Source: a virus. From it: a DNA stretch of 60,139 nucleotides. This document shows positions 48,101 through 57,414 of this stretch, in pieces. Within the stretch, counting starts at the first letter, position 1. The number at the start of each line of letters is the position of its first letter. The stretch spans positions 1 through 60,139 of the IMG/VR virus record IMGVR_UViG_3300010885_037196; one strand, written 5' to 3'. Below the pieces are notes generated by a model. That model was not told the origin of the DNA. It did no database searches and saw only the letters and a program-made list of their open reading frames with translations. A program made the position numbers and the translations under genes.

Positions 48101-49449
48101 ATAATAGAATATCTGGTTGGTCCGACTGCGTTTTCAATTAACAAATCCGGATTATCCATTGGATTATATCTATAAAGAGTTCCACCAACCCATGGCGCAA
48201 TCTGGATGGTCGGGCTGATCCATTTAACAGTCGTAATTCCTAAAACCGATCCAGTAAATGTTCGATCCGCCGATATTCCGGAATTTGTGGCACGTATTGT
48301 AAAAGTATAGTTTGATGATGCATTAGTTAATTTTCCCGTAATAGTTCCTGCGGTAGAATTCAGACTTGTTCCAGCGGGCAATGATCCATCAATTAATGAA
48401 TAAGTAGTTTGCCCAGAAAGTCTGGAAGTTCGGACTATAGCAGTAAAATCATAATCCGTTCCACCGATCTGTTGACCACGATTTTCATCTGGACTAAACC
48501 AATATATACGATACAAAGTAATACTGAATAAATGGTCAGCATGAGATACGCCATCATCTGCTCGAATAGTAAATATATATTTTGTATTAATTGGAACAAC
48601 ATCAGAAGTTCCATAAATTAAACCAGCATTTAACCCAGAAGGCGATAAAGTTATTCCATTTGGAAGTGTTCCATTAGCTATTGAATATGTTAATGGGTAT
48701 CCCTCCAATTGAATTGCATTGGCCGTATAATTTATTGGTTCTCCCGCAGGATATACTAAATCGAATGTGTTTGTTCCCCATATTGGAGCAATATTTAATG
48801 AAGTTGTCGTAAAATTAAAAGCTTGTGTGCTCATTATAATACCATCATCGGCATTTAGCGTAAAATAATAATGTTGGCTCGTACCTCTTGGAATTTTTGC
48901 CAATTTTCCTGATATAATTCCGTCATCAGATAAAGAAAGTCCGAGAGGAATATCCCCAGTAACAAGAGAAAACGTTAACGGAGCACATTGATAATATATT
49001 GCATTTAATTTTATAGTTATATCAGTATTTGAAGCATATTCACCAAGTATGTTGATATTTTCATCAACTAATTCTATAACTTCCGATGAATTTACAACCG
49101 CATTTACCCAAAGAGGTGGAACGTTTACATGCTTTACTACAATAGTAAAATCTTGATCTGAATAATCTAAGTTATTTGTTGCTCGAATAGTAAATGTCCA
49201 AGAATAATCATGGCAATATGTTGTTGTATTAGCAACATCTCGCAGTTTTAAAATTCCAGAGATATTGCCGGATAGTGGATCAAGTATAGCCCCATATGGC
49301 AAAGTTCCAGAAATTAAAGAATATTCAATACATTCGCCTTGCGGATCATTGGCCGATATATTTGCAAAAAAGTTATCACCGTCATACGTGACCCCTGCTG
49401 GAACATTAGGGAAGCGACTAGGTAATTCATTTAATATAGTGTATATCAT
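45199..49449 (-). CDS. Giant fibre-like protein: ten Ig-like repeats with two nested modules
   Basis: A 1416-residue protein made almost wholly of putative-Ig (He_PIG/cadherin-like) repeats with the pattern YSLxxGxLPxGxxLNxxTGxIxG, then YxFTIRATNxGxSADRxFxGxV. I count ten. In the seventh and tenth an extra module (about residues 686-863 and 1157-1393) is inserted between the two halves of the repeat; see the repeat entries. No enzyme motif is seen. Such proteins form long surface fibres or decorate baseplates and tails, binding polysaccharide. Its ATG lies 9 bases past the stop of the 2608-codon gene, so the two share a transcript. Confidence 0.75.
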   Translation of the reverse strand: MIYTILNELPSRFPNVPAGVTYDGDNFFANISANDPQGECIEYSLISGTLPYGAILDPLSGNISGILKLRDVANTTTYCHDYSWTFTIRATNNLDYSDQDFTIVVKHVNVPPLWVNAVVNSSEVIELVDENINILGEYASNTDITIKLNAIYYQCAPLTFSLVTGDIPLGLSLSDDGIISGKLAKIPRGTSQHYYFTLNADDGIIMSTQAFNFTTTSLNIAPIWGTNTFDLVYPAGEPINYTANAIQLEGYPLTYSIANGTLPNGITLSPSGLNAGLIYGTSDVVPINTKYIFTIRADDGVSHADHLFSITLYRIYWFSPDENRGQQIGGTDYDFTAIVRTSRLSGQTTYSLIDGSLPAGTSLNSTAGTITGKLTNASSNYTFTIRATNSGISADRTFTGSVLGITTVKWISPTIQIAPWVGGTLYRYNPMDNPDLLIENAVGPTRYSIISGAVPLGTSFNEYTGQIIGTLNNSVYSYNFTMRATNNGISADCTFSGTVTRSTAISWISPASDLGQLKGGSSFSLISNVYVSNPSGPTIFSLANGALPNGTGISLNTNTGIIGGTLNNPATTSPSLTTPPETTNVLFTIRATNNELAADRIFNGTVVAQYPPVWQTVANSSIGDYPEGQPLTFRFVATDRNNDNLTYSLAPDSLPLPNGLTLNSNTGILSGTPINIVNQTNQSNLSWIIVGIPLGNGHYDGRDIRVTASAKDNGYTIQENGYEIVQTKPYDSPFIATNSTFMPTIGIPYTVTYKIIKTVKETNGITSYIRPAFDAEDPNGLLASAQGTKTGYGYNSTIDMIDTTNWVIGQPYDISVTWTPSIQYVYARGRIRINRSYPDDNFGTYPYSNAVFKILNQDVKYFETDVTYKFTLNVTDNIFPLVPRSFSIKIKGATTVTWVSPPEGAQSPILGNSTYLLISNVSVKNPVGTTVYSLQSGTLPAGTALNPNTGVITGTVPNVSSSYNFKIRAINNGISADRSFSGVIGAATVVTWNSPTAGALPASKGGTAYSFIPIVSVANPVGSTIYSIVLGSIPAGTNLNSATGVISGTLTNATSSYSFTMRATNNGVSAERPFSGTVSIQYAPEWISPAAGKIGEFIANQPINNGNGIQCSASDRNNDPLTYSLALGSTLPSGLTLSSSGLISGTPVNAVDQSALTGWYLIGPPYPYGHWDGALANVITSVTNLSPFPIPMGAPAGYVAPNYTVYRDTLTNKVVFRSKEMYDYGPIYNAVRSGDAPFITSDNTFVPKVGSTYKIVYSVKKIKAETNGIKSYLKPAFDAIYANGTVLADGTTVANETLNPALGTRSGFGYSNATDSVDTSSWIVGQSYDVVATWYVPPRTGFNNQDIQYSSARGRIRVNRSEPDSRLGTNAYSNAVFDITCQDIVYVNPRIDYNFYINVSDGILPPVPRLFSITIY
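45265..45980 (-). repeat. Nested module, copy 2 (in the tenth Ig-like repeat)
   Basis: Protein-level repeat. It begins WYLIGPPYPYGHWDG, has APFITSDNTFVPKVG, then AETNGIKSYLKPAFDA, a GFGYSNATDSVDTSSW stretch, and ends near RGRIRVNRSEPDSR and YSNAVFDITCQD. Boundaries are approximate. Confidence 0.8.
46860..47392 (-). repeat. Nested module, copy 1 (in the seventh Ig-like repeat)
   Basis: Protein-level repeat with WIIVGIPLGNGHYDG, SPFIATNSTFMPTIG, KETNGITSYIRPAFDA, GYGYNSTIDMIDTTNW, RGRIRINRSYPDDN and YSNAVFKILNQD. It sits at the same point of the Ig repeat as copy 2 and is shorter because copy 2 has an extra segment after the GHWDG motif. Confidence 0.8.
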
Positions 49450-49458
49450 TGGTAATCC

Positions 49459-52400
49459 TTATCGAGGTCTTGTATATATATCATCATCTAAATACCCATC
49501 ATCTAATCCTGGAGCGACAGGAGGTTGATTAACGTATGTAGGAGGATTCCAAATTGGAGGTAGATTCATATTCGGTAGCGGTCTGGGCAAAGTAATAGGT
49601 TTTGGTTTTGGGCGAAGTCTATCATCAAAGCCAACTAAACTATCTTTCAAATTATCCCACATCCAGTTTGGCGGTAGTGACCTTGGATCATGTGGACGTA
49701 AAAGCATCCAGTCTTGATGTTTGGCTCCGGCATAATCATTTTTTTCTAAGATTATTTGAATTGCTGTTCCAGATAATGTTCCAGCATTAGATTGATTGAA
49801 TGTGTCTTGTAAGAATGCATTCGCTCCTCCGATTAATAAACCATTCGGCATTATTGGAGCAAACCATGGCACATCTTCGATTGCCGGATTAAGCAAGTAT
49901 TGTGAAATAGCTTTTGCGGACATCGTTTTGTTTGAATTAAGAAGAACCGTATTCATTCCGGATAACCAGTAATAATAATATGTAATTATTTGGCCAGAAA
50001 TAGGGTCATGTTCTTCGAATGAAGCATATGATGGATTAGATGCGTTATAAACTTTGCCAGTATAAGTACCGGTGGTATCATTTTCTGAATATATTTGATA
50101 TGTAATAGGGTCGATTGTACTTCGTACCCATTGATATATATCTATAGAACATGAGGGGGCAATACTTCCCCAATTTTTTGTTCTATATTTAACTTCAGCA
50201 TTATATTTTTCAGTTGATACCATATCAATGGCAACATTGTCGGTTTCAGTTTCTAAGAAACGGACTTTTGATAAATCCCACCAAAGCTTACCAACCGATT
50301 CTGAACCCCATCCATTTACATCCCCATATCCACCAGTTGCATTTGCAATATTGGCGTTCATATATATCTCTTGAAGAGAGCTATCTAATTTATATAATAC
50401 GTCGGAAGGCGGAGAATACGGATACTGCGCTGGATCATAGTCAGTTATATAGTCTAATTGATTGATAGCGATCCCAGGAAGAATTCCGCATAATGGAGAA
50501 ATCACAGTCATATGATCTAACGAAAATGGCTGTGCTTGTAAATCGGTGGTTGTAATTTTAGATTCCAAAGAATACAGTAAAATAGATGATACTTTGGTAG
50601 CATCTATTCTTTTTGGTTGATCTCTATAGCAATCCCAAGCAATGTAGGTTACCTCTACAGAAGTATCTTCAAAGTCTGATTGATTCTCTGTATATTCAAA
50701 TGCCTTGTATACAGTCCACGGTTCATTCTTTGCGCCATCTACGTAGGCCAAATCGCCAGCTTTTATGCCGCGTCTGGAATTTCGCATGACATTGAACTCA
50801 GTATCATTATTGAAATGAATTGAACGCAATATTCTTACGGCGGGCATAGAAACACTTTGGTTTGCGCTGAAATCAAATCCTAGCATAGATGATGCTTTTA
50901 CTTCAAAAAAAGTTGGGCCGACAGCACTAATGATATGAACGCCTTTTATATCTTCATTACTATAAGTTGCGCCATCAATTACTACAAAATTATTAATATC
51001 CGTAGCCGATAATCCATGTGGATTCATCGTATAGACACGAATAGAATTGACGGACAAGTTAACATCTTCTTTATTAGTAACGATGTTAGATACATAATTT
51101 TCAGAGCCATCTTCGCTCATATTATATATTTTAAGCGCATCCCAATCAATCAATTTTTGTTGAGATATTATGTTTTGCCCTAATACATCGAATATAGCAT
51201 CCGAATAACTCGACATAATAGAATCGGTTACTCCATTCCAATTTAAACGCAATCTACTATGAACTGCATTAAATGTTGGTGTATCTGGGCAAGTCCATGT
51301 AACCGTTATATTATAATAGGTATCTATAGCCCAATTAGTCGTATCAATGGCATCCAAAACCGGATCATATCCATTTCCAGTAGTAGTTGCGGAAAGCTGG
51401 ATGAATGTATTATAATTATTAAACCCATCAAATGCTGGAATCAAATATGCAGGAATCCCATTAGTTTCCTTAACTGATTTTTTAACAGTAAATGTCATAG
51501 TATATGTTTGACCCGCTACTGGAATAAAATCCAAGGAATTCGTTATATATGGCGAATCATTGCTTTTAGATTTAAATACGGTGTTTCCAGAAGAGTCGGT
51601 AAACAAGTAACTAGATTTAATTACGGCTGTATCAACCGTTCCATCCCAATACCCAAGAGTGTTTTTATTTATAATTGAATCTGGATTTTGTATAAAATTG
51701 CCGATTACATACCAAGTGTTGCTAGGATTGCCAATATTTACAGTTTTAATATTTTCATGAATCCACACAACTTCACCGGCATACATGCGATGATTAATTG
51801 CTGCATTATATATTGTTGGTAAATCTGATCCGTAAAAAACAGAATAATCAATTTCATCTAATCTAACATAACCAGAAATTGGAAAATTATGTTCTTGTTT
51901 TTTCAAATCCATACGTTGTGGAAAAGTGTTTAATGGATTTTGAGGACGTTCTATCCAATTTCCATCTATCCCGTCTGATACGGAATCATTTATTTGCATC
52001 CAATCCATATTATCATAATTAGTGGTTATTGCATTTTGCGTAACATTAAATTGTACATACTGCGGGTCGCGCAAAATATTAGAACGCTTTATTTGAAAAG
52101 AAACTCGTTCTTTAGATGATAATGCACCATATTCATCAAGCCTAAGCGCCCATTCTTCAAAGAAGTTTAATTGGCGATTTTGATCGATATAATCAGAACG
52201 AAGCAATTTATCGAATGCTCCAGGGGCACCTTTTTGGTGAATCAATCCTTGATAATACTCGAATTGTTGTGTTGGCGAAATAACTAAACTTTCTAAATAA
52301 TCTCTATTATCATATCCAATAATAGAACGGGCATGATCTCTCAATATAGCATTGTCGGATTTTTCAATATCCCACATGGTGAGCAAGTCATTTGCAGATT

Positions 52401-55400
52401 TATCAAAGTTTGATTTTATTTGACCGTTGATAAGTATATATCCAGGTGCATCAAGAATACCAGTCCAATTTATTGACTTATTTCCAATAACTAACAAACG
52501 AGGCTGGCGAAGATTGAATAAAGGATCATATATTAAATCACCAAATATAGTCGTATTATCAAAAATCAAAATATGTTCTATTTGTCCAACATTTACACGA
52601 ACACCGTAGAGATCATTATTTTTAGAATATATTTCTGCTGTATTATCGATTCTATTCACTATGACATCGTTTCGGTCAATAGGAGCACCGGTTCTATTAA
52701 TTACACCGTAAGCTCCGGTAATTGACTGCAATATATCAAATATATATCCTTGTTTTGCATCAAATGATATCCCACTGGCTGCGGGAGAAAGAGTAATAAA
52801 ATTACCAACAGTCCAGTTAACTTGAGACCATGCTAAAAATTCTTCAACTGAGGATGACCAATCAATAGTATTTTGCGACATGGTATCGGTATTGATGAAT
52901 GACCATCCCTTAGAAACCAAATACCGCTCATGTCCTAATACGAAATCCGCGATGTCTTGATAACTGTTGAAAACTGTACCATATGGAACAGTCACTTCTT
53001 CGTCTGTGCCATATAAATATGTCACAACTCTGGGAGATGGCGGGGCTGCAATTCCACTATTTTTCCAATAAGTATTGTCGAAAACATTTCCGCCCATATG
53101 TGCCTTGGTAGCCGCGTACACGGTATTTTGGTATTGAACGAAGGTGTTTATAGAATAATACGTATTAGTCTTCCATTGCGCTACAACAGGTTCTTGAGAG
53201 GTAGATAGACTTATAATCCCAGTAGGACCATTTTTCATAGGTGGAATGATCGTAAATCTTGGATTTCGTATGTCATATCCAACGACTTTCCATCCATTGC
53301 TTACTTTTTCTATTAGCACGCCGCTATAAAATGATTCTCTAATAGAAGGCGAGGTGTATAAATTTATACTTATGTTTTCGGCAGGTATTTTTCCAAAATT
53401 ATCAGCAATAATATTTAAATTATCAGTTGTGGTAAAACCAGCCAACTTATGAACTAGTCTCGTGTCCAATCCTCTAATATGATTTCCAAATATTTCTGGA
53501 CTTTGGCCTGTAGATTTTATGTAATCGCTTATCCATTGTTGGACGCCAATGTTTTTTACATACGAATTATTGACTATCTCGCCATGAATATATAATTGGT
53601 GATTTTCTGGACGGTTTCCAGTTGAGTTATAAATCCATTGCCCTGTACTATCCTGAACATTATTTATAGTATCCCAACCTTGTTCTATAAATCGAGATGG
53701 TTTTGCCAAGAAGGTCACGATTGCTAATGAGAATTGAAAAGATGGCGATCTTCTCCATATACTTTCAATCGGTGATCCATCACCAAACTTCCATGGTGCG
53801 GATGCATCATTATATGTTGGGATATTATCTACTATATTTGCTGAACGAGGATTTAGTAGATTTCCTTCATCATCAACTGGTAAAAACTTATATAATGTTT
53901 TGCGAGAATATCTTAAATCTATACCAGATCGAACTCCACTACGAATACGACCATCTCTTAAGTCATCCCATAGCTTTTTATTGCCTCTCGTATACGGGGC
54001 TGGGCCATATTCTGTGTCCCACCATGTTGGCTTATCAACAAACCCTAGCATTTCCCAAGGAGACAAATGCGGGCGATCTGTATCATAATAATAGTAATAT
54101 ATTCCTTTCCAAAACCCTGGTAAAGAATTTCCATTAACATCGCGTGTTCCAGAATAATTCCAAGAAAATGGATCATCTTCAATGTACATTTCATTTGTAT
54201 GATAATCTAGTTTATTTAATTGCACCCATTTTTCAAAATATGGGGAGAGCATTTCATTTATTTCGGACTGTGTATAATATAATTCTCCCCCATTATAAAA
54301 AGCAGAATTGGTTCGAGCTTGCAAATCAACAAGCGGTCTAGCTTCGGTTTTGAATCGAGGAGATATGCTGTCATATATTTTTTGTTCAAATGCTACTATT
54401 TTTGAATCTCTCCAATCGCCAAATGCGGGAGATAAACTTCCATCATGTCCTTTAAGCATGAGGACGGGAGAAGAAAATGAAAAATCATAAACTAATCCTG
54501 GTTTTGCTACCCTTGCTAATCCCATATATGCGGGAGTTGGTGGAATAAAATATTTGGAACCACATACGTCGCTTCCGTAAAAAGCAAAATCGGAGGTTTT
54601 GTTAAGTTTTAATTGATCAAGGGCAGTTTTTACCCAAAGAGAATCTGGATCGCTATCAAGAAGAGTCCCATTTCGTCTTATAGTAATAAGGGCTTGGATG
54701 AACTTATTTTTATAACGAGTATATTCTTGGTCTGCGTATCGTATGGCAGCAGGAACATCATATGTTGATATAGCAGAAACTAGCATCGTTTTTAATAAAG
54801 GAGAACGATGTTGTAGAATTTTTGTACCAACACTTAAGTTTTTATGAGTGTCTCGCCAATTATTACTCGTATAAGGTTGACCAGTAAAGTTTTTTTGCAG
54901 GGTCATTATTTCACTAAAATGATCAAACCATTGACTTTTTGAAATTGTTTTAACTTGCAAGTTATTAGGGTTAGCTTGTAAGTTTAGTGGAATTGTATAT
55001 ACACCATTTTCTAATGATTGTGAACTTGGTGTGGAATGCGCGAACCAATTATTAGAATATTTTTCAACAAACGTAGATACTCCATTGGTAATTTCAGTTG
55101 AAATTATTTTATGATAATAATATCCTTCGATATTACCCCCATTATATTTGGCAATTTCTATATCAGAATCTACATTAAAGATGGGATTGGCATAAGAATC
55201 ATAATTTAATGGAAAGCCCAAAACGGCATCGTTTTCGCCTGTTCCGACTTGATAACTGAAAAGTTTATTTCCAAGAAAGCTTGACCCAGGATATGTGAGT
55301 TGATCATCCAATCGGTTTTTCATAGAATCGTATAGCGCAAATAATGGCGTAGAAGATGCGCTTTGTGCTATTACCCATTCGACCCCATTGTACCAATACT

Positions 55401-57285
55401 CGGTATAAGAAGAAAAAGCATTTCGAGTAGAAACAGTTTTAGCACCATTTCCAGGAATATGTCTAAAAATATCACCACGTTTTGGTGTCCTCGTCAATGT
55501 AAGCTCAATTACATCGGCAGTAACTCCATATGCCAGTGGAGTATCTGCTTGAGAAATGACTTTATAAATCATATTATTTAACTGCGGTTCTAATGAATCG
55601 TGTTGATGAACGAACAAATAATCATTTGGTTGCAAAACATATCCATCATCAACTGATATTCCGCTATTCAATTGATTGGATTGTCTACCAAATAATTGCC
55701 CATTAATTCTAGATAATACAATTTGTTCATTATCCCATACATTGCTATCATATGGCTGAGAATCCCACGCATCATATATAACCACTGATGCATTGCTCAT
55801 TATAGCTTGAACATCGGGTAAACGGTTCCAGCCATAATTAAATAATTGAATATTCGGCAAAAACTCAATTATTGGTCTATGTGCTTTTCTATCAGATTGA
55901 GAATAATCTATTCCATTCCACATCAAAGAGTCAACATGCACCCACATATTTCTGATAGACCATGGGCTTTTTTCATTCGAGCGGCGATCTATGATAGTAT
56001 ATAATGGAGAGCGACCGTTATGGTCAGAGGTATGATCTTCGTTAAGAACTATAGATGTTCCCACCCCATCAACAAAAAAATGTCTAATTCCTATTCCATC
56101 AATGAGTTTAAGTCTTGTTCCAGTGGTAACGGTGCTTGCATTTGTAGAAATTGCCCATTTAGAACTATCACGAGAAAATGCAGTATCCGCTACGTGAGCG
56201 ACTATACATCTATATGACGCCGCATAATCAGGAGTATAAATTAGCTCACCCACTCTGTATTTTTTAGAAACTGATATAATAGGAGATGCAGAATTTAGAG
56301 TAATTTTTATATCACCCGATGATACGACCATTACTGATTCGGTAGCAACATTTATAGAAAATTTATTTGAGGACACAGAAGATAGAATGTATAAACTGTT
56401 TGTATTAGAGTTTACATCCGCAATTACATCATTCATTGTTTGGGTAATAGTATTATTAAAGTTAATTTTCCTAGATAATGCTTCGCCATTTACAAAAAAT
56501 TGAACATTTCCAGTCGTTCCGGTCATAGTATATTCATTTTTAAATCCAGAAGTAGTAGACTGCCATGATATAAAATTTGTGTAGTCAAATGCAGATTTTT
56601 CGGAAATAATTTTTGAGAGATCGCCGTATCTTATAGTAGTAATAATATCCCTAACATTTATATATCCAGTGCCAATAATCGCATTACCATTATTATCAAA
56701 TTGCGCATCAATCCGCTTACCATTAATTAAAACAACGGGATATTCATCATTTTTAGAAATTGAACTTATTACTGGCGGCAATGGATATATCGTTTGAACA
56801 CCATCATATGCATAGTTTATTTCTGGTGGCCGTAAAACAATTTGTGTTTTAGAATGCTCGGATTCTGTTAACGACCCTAGCCATAAATAATGATTATAAT
56901 TATTCAGCTTATCTATATCTACTGGCGGAACCCAAGAATAATAATCGCCTTCAAATAATCTACTGTGATTATTTGTTAATCCACCTTGTGATTTAATATA
57001 ATGCAATAAGTCATCATATGATAAACTAGCAGAAACAGTATTAGTATTATCAATTGAAACCATTCCTGGTTCTAATTGATACTCTTGCCTCTCATCTGTA
57101 GGTTCAGAGATATAAAAATCCTTTATAGGATTATAATATACAGGCTTCTGGCCTATATACCCACTAATCTTTTCGGACGAACCCGGTTGAACTAATTGAT
57201 CTAGGGTTGCTGCAAAAAAGTTTTTTAAAGTATCTGTCTGGAATACAGCAGGTAACTGATTAATAAGTCTACGTTTATCTTTCAT
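49459..57285 (-). CDS. Giant baseplate/tail structural protein (2608 residues)
   Basis: The largest gene here. The N-terminus KRRLINQLPAVFQTDTLKNFF and the following DQLVQPGSSEKISGYIG match giant structural proteins known from T4-like cyanophages and relatives. Further conserved-looking parts are WVPPVDIDKLNNYNHYLWLG, and WMLLRPHDPRSLPPNWMWD near the C-terminus, which then becomes Pro-rich. A copy of the nested module lies at about residues 1857-2040. No enzyme motif found. It heads a transcript with the Ig-repeat gene; a CCTAAATA octamer ends five bases before the ATG. Its exact place in the virion is unknown; a baseplate or whisker role is inferred from relatives. Confidence 0.75.
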   Translation of the reverse strand: MKDKRRLINQLPAVFQTDTLKNFFAATLDQLVQPGSSEKISGYIGQKPVYYNPIKDFYISEPTDERQEYQLEPGMVSIDNTNTVSASLSYDDLLHYIKSQGGLTNNHSRLFEGDYYSWVPPVDIDKLNNYNHYLWLGSLTESEHSKTQIVLRPPEINYAYDGVQTIYPLPPVISSISKNDEYPVVLINGKRIDAQFDNNGNAIIGTGYINVRDIITTIRYGDLSKIISEKSAFDYTNFISWQSTTSGFKNEYTMTGTTGNVQFFVNGEALSRKINFNNTITQTMNDVIADVNSNTNSLYILSSVSSNKFSINVATESVMVVSSGDIKITLNSASPIISVSKKYRVGELIYTPDYAASYRCIVAHVADTAFSRDSSKWAISTNASTVTTGTRLKLIDGIGIRHFFVDGVGTSIVLNEDHTSDHNGRSPLYTIIDRRSNEKSPWSIRNMWVHVDSLMWNGIDYSQSDRKAHRPIIEFLPNIQLFNYGWNRLPDVQAIMSNASVVIYDAWDSQPYDSNVWDNEQIVLSRINGQLFGRQSNQLNSGISVDDGYVLQPNDYLFVHQHDSLEPQLNNMIYKVISQADTPLAYGVTADVIELTLTRTPKRGDIFRHIPGNGAKTVSTRNAFSSYTEYWYNGVEWVIAQSASSTPLFALYDSMKNRLDDQLTYPGSSFLGNKLFSYQVGTGENDAVLGFPLNYDSYANPIFNVDSDIEIAKYNGGNIEGYYYHKIISTEITNGVSTFVEKYSNNWFAHSTPSSQSLENGVYTIPLNLQANPNNLQVKTISKSQWFDHFSEIMTLQKNFTGQPYTSNNWRDTHKNLSVGTKILQHRSPLLKTMLVSAISTYDVPAAIRYADQEYTRYKNKFIQALITIRRNGTLLDSDPDSLWVKTALDQLKLNKTSDFAFYGSDVCGSKYFIPPTPAYMGLARVAKPGLVYDFSFSSPVLMLKGHDGSLSPAFGDWRDSKIVAFEQKIYDSISPRFKTEARPLVDLQARTNSAFYNGGELYYTQSEINEMLSPYFEKWVQLNKLDYHTNEMYIEDDPFSWNYSGTRDVNGNSLPGFWKGIYYYYYDTDRPHLSPWEMLGFVDKPTWWDTEYGPAPYTRGNKKLWDDLRDGRIRSGVRSGIDLRYSRKTLYKFLPVDDEGNLLNPRSANIVDNIPTYNDASAPWKFGDGSPIESIWRRSPSFQFSLAIVTFLAKPSRFIEQGWDTINNVQDSTGQWIYNSTGNRPENHQLYIHGEIVNNSYVKNIGVQQWISDYIKSTGQSPEIFGNHIRGLDTRLVHKLAGFTTTDNLNIIADNFGKIPAENISINLYTSPSIRESFYSGVLIEKVSNGWKVVGYDIRNPRFTIIPPMKNGPTGIISLSTSQEPVVAQWKTNTYYSINTFVQYQNTVYAATKAHMGGNVFDNTYWKNSGIAAPPSPRVVTYLYGTDEEVTVPYGTVFNSYQDIADFVLGHERYLVSKGWSFINTDTMSQNTIDWSSSVEEFLAWSQVNWTVGNFITLSPAASGISFDAKQGYIFDILQSITGAYGVINRTGAPIDRNDVIVNRIDNTAEIYSKNNDLYGVRVNVGQIEHILIFDNTTIFGDLIYDPLFNLRQPRLLVIGNKSINWTGILDAPGYILINGQIKSNFDKSANDLLTMWDIEKSDNAILRDHARSIIGYDNRDYLESLVISPTQQFEYYQGLIHQKGAPGAFDKLLRSDYIDQNRQLNFFEEWALRLDEYGALSSKERVSFQIKRSNILRDPQYVQFNVTQNAITTNYDNMDWMQINDSVSDGIDGNWIERPQNPLNTFPQRMDLKKQEHNFPISGYVRLDEIDYSVFYGSDLPTIYNAAINHRMYAGEVVWIHENIKTVNIGNPSNTWYVIGNFIQNPDSIINKNTLGYWDGTVDTAVIKSSYLFTDSSGNTVFKSKSNDSPYITNSLDFIPVAGQTYTMTFTVKKSVKETNGIPAYLIPAFDGFNNYNTFIQLSATTTGNGYDPVLDAIDTTNWAIDTYYNITVTWTCPDTPTFNAVHSRLRLNWNGVTDSIMSSYSDAIFDVLGQNIISQQKLIDWDALKIYNMSEDGSENYVSNIVTNKEDVNLSVNSIRVYTMNPHGLSATDINNFVVIDGATYSNEDIKGVHIISAVGPTFFEVKASSMLGFDFSANQSVSMPAVRILRSIHFNNDTEFNVMRNSRRGIKAGDLAYVDGAKNEPWTVYKAFEYTENQSDFEDTSVEVTYIAWDCYRDQPKRIDATKVSSILLYSLESKITTTDLQAQPFSLDHMTVISPLCGILPGIAINQLDYITDYDPAQYPYSPPSDVLYKLDSSLQEIYMNANIANATGGYGDVNGWGSESVGKLWWDLSKVRFLETETDNVAIDMVSTEKYNAEVKYRTKNWGSIAPSCSIDIYQWVRSTIDPITYQIYSENDTTGTYTGKVYNASNPSYASFEEHDPISGQIITYYYYWLSGMNTVLLNSNKTMSAKAISQYLLNPAIEDVPWFAPIMPNGLLIGGANAFLQDTFNQSNAGTLSGTAIQIILEKNDYAGAKHQDWMLLRPHDPRSLPPNWMWDNLKDSLVGFDDRLRPKPKPITLPRPLPNMNLPPIWNPPTYVNQPPVAPGLDDGYLDDDIYTRPR
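51165..51715 (-). repeat. Module copy 3, outside any Ig-like repeat
   Basis: Protein-level repeat in the 2608-residue protein: WYVIGNF ... LGYWDG, SPYITNSLDFIPVAG, KETNGIPAYLIPAFDG, GNGYDPVLDAIDTTNW, HSRLRLNW and YSDAIFDVLGQN. It has no flanking Ig-like halves, which shows that the module is an independent unit. Confidence 0.75.
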
Positions 57286-57290
57286 AAGTT

Positions 57291-57298
57291 TATTTAGG
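57291..57298 (-). promoter_or_regulatory. Late promoter variant (CCTAAATA) directly at the 2608-codon gene start
   Basis: The minus strand reads CCTAAATA-AACTT-ATG, the same five-base spacing as at the gp12-like gene. The start codon is supported by the conserved N-terminus, so a leaderless message is predicted. Confidence 0.55.
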
Positions 57299-57336
57299 CA
57301 TCATTAAACACAGTATTTAATAACAGTGGTGTTCTC

Positions 57337-57364
57337 TTGACAAAAAAAAATTATGAGCAATAAT
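57337..57364 (+). promoter_or_regulatory. Sigma70-like promoter for the right-end early genes
   Basis: Perfect TTGACA (57337-57342), 16-base spacer, AATAAT (57359-57364). It lies 50 bases in front of the first gene of the plus-strand run that reaches to 59581, and back to back with the late promoter at 57291. Confidence 0.7.
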
Positions 57365-57414
57365 AGCAATATGGCTTGAAAAAATACGGTGGTCAAAAAA
57401 TGTTGGGATAAAAA

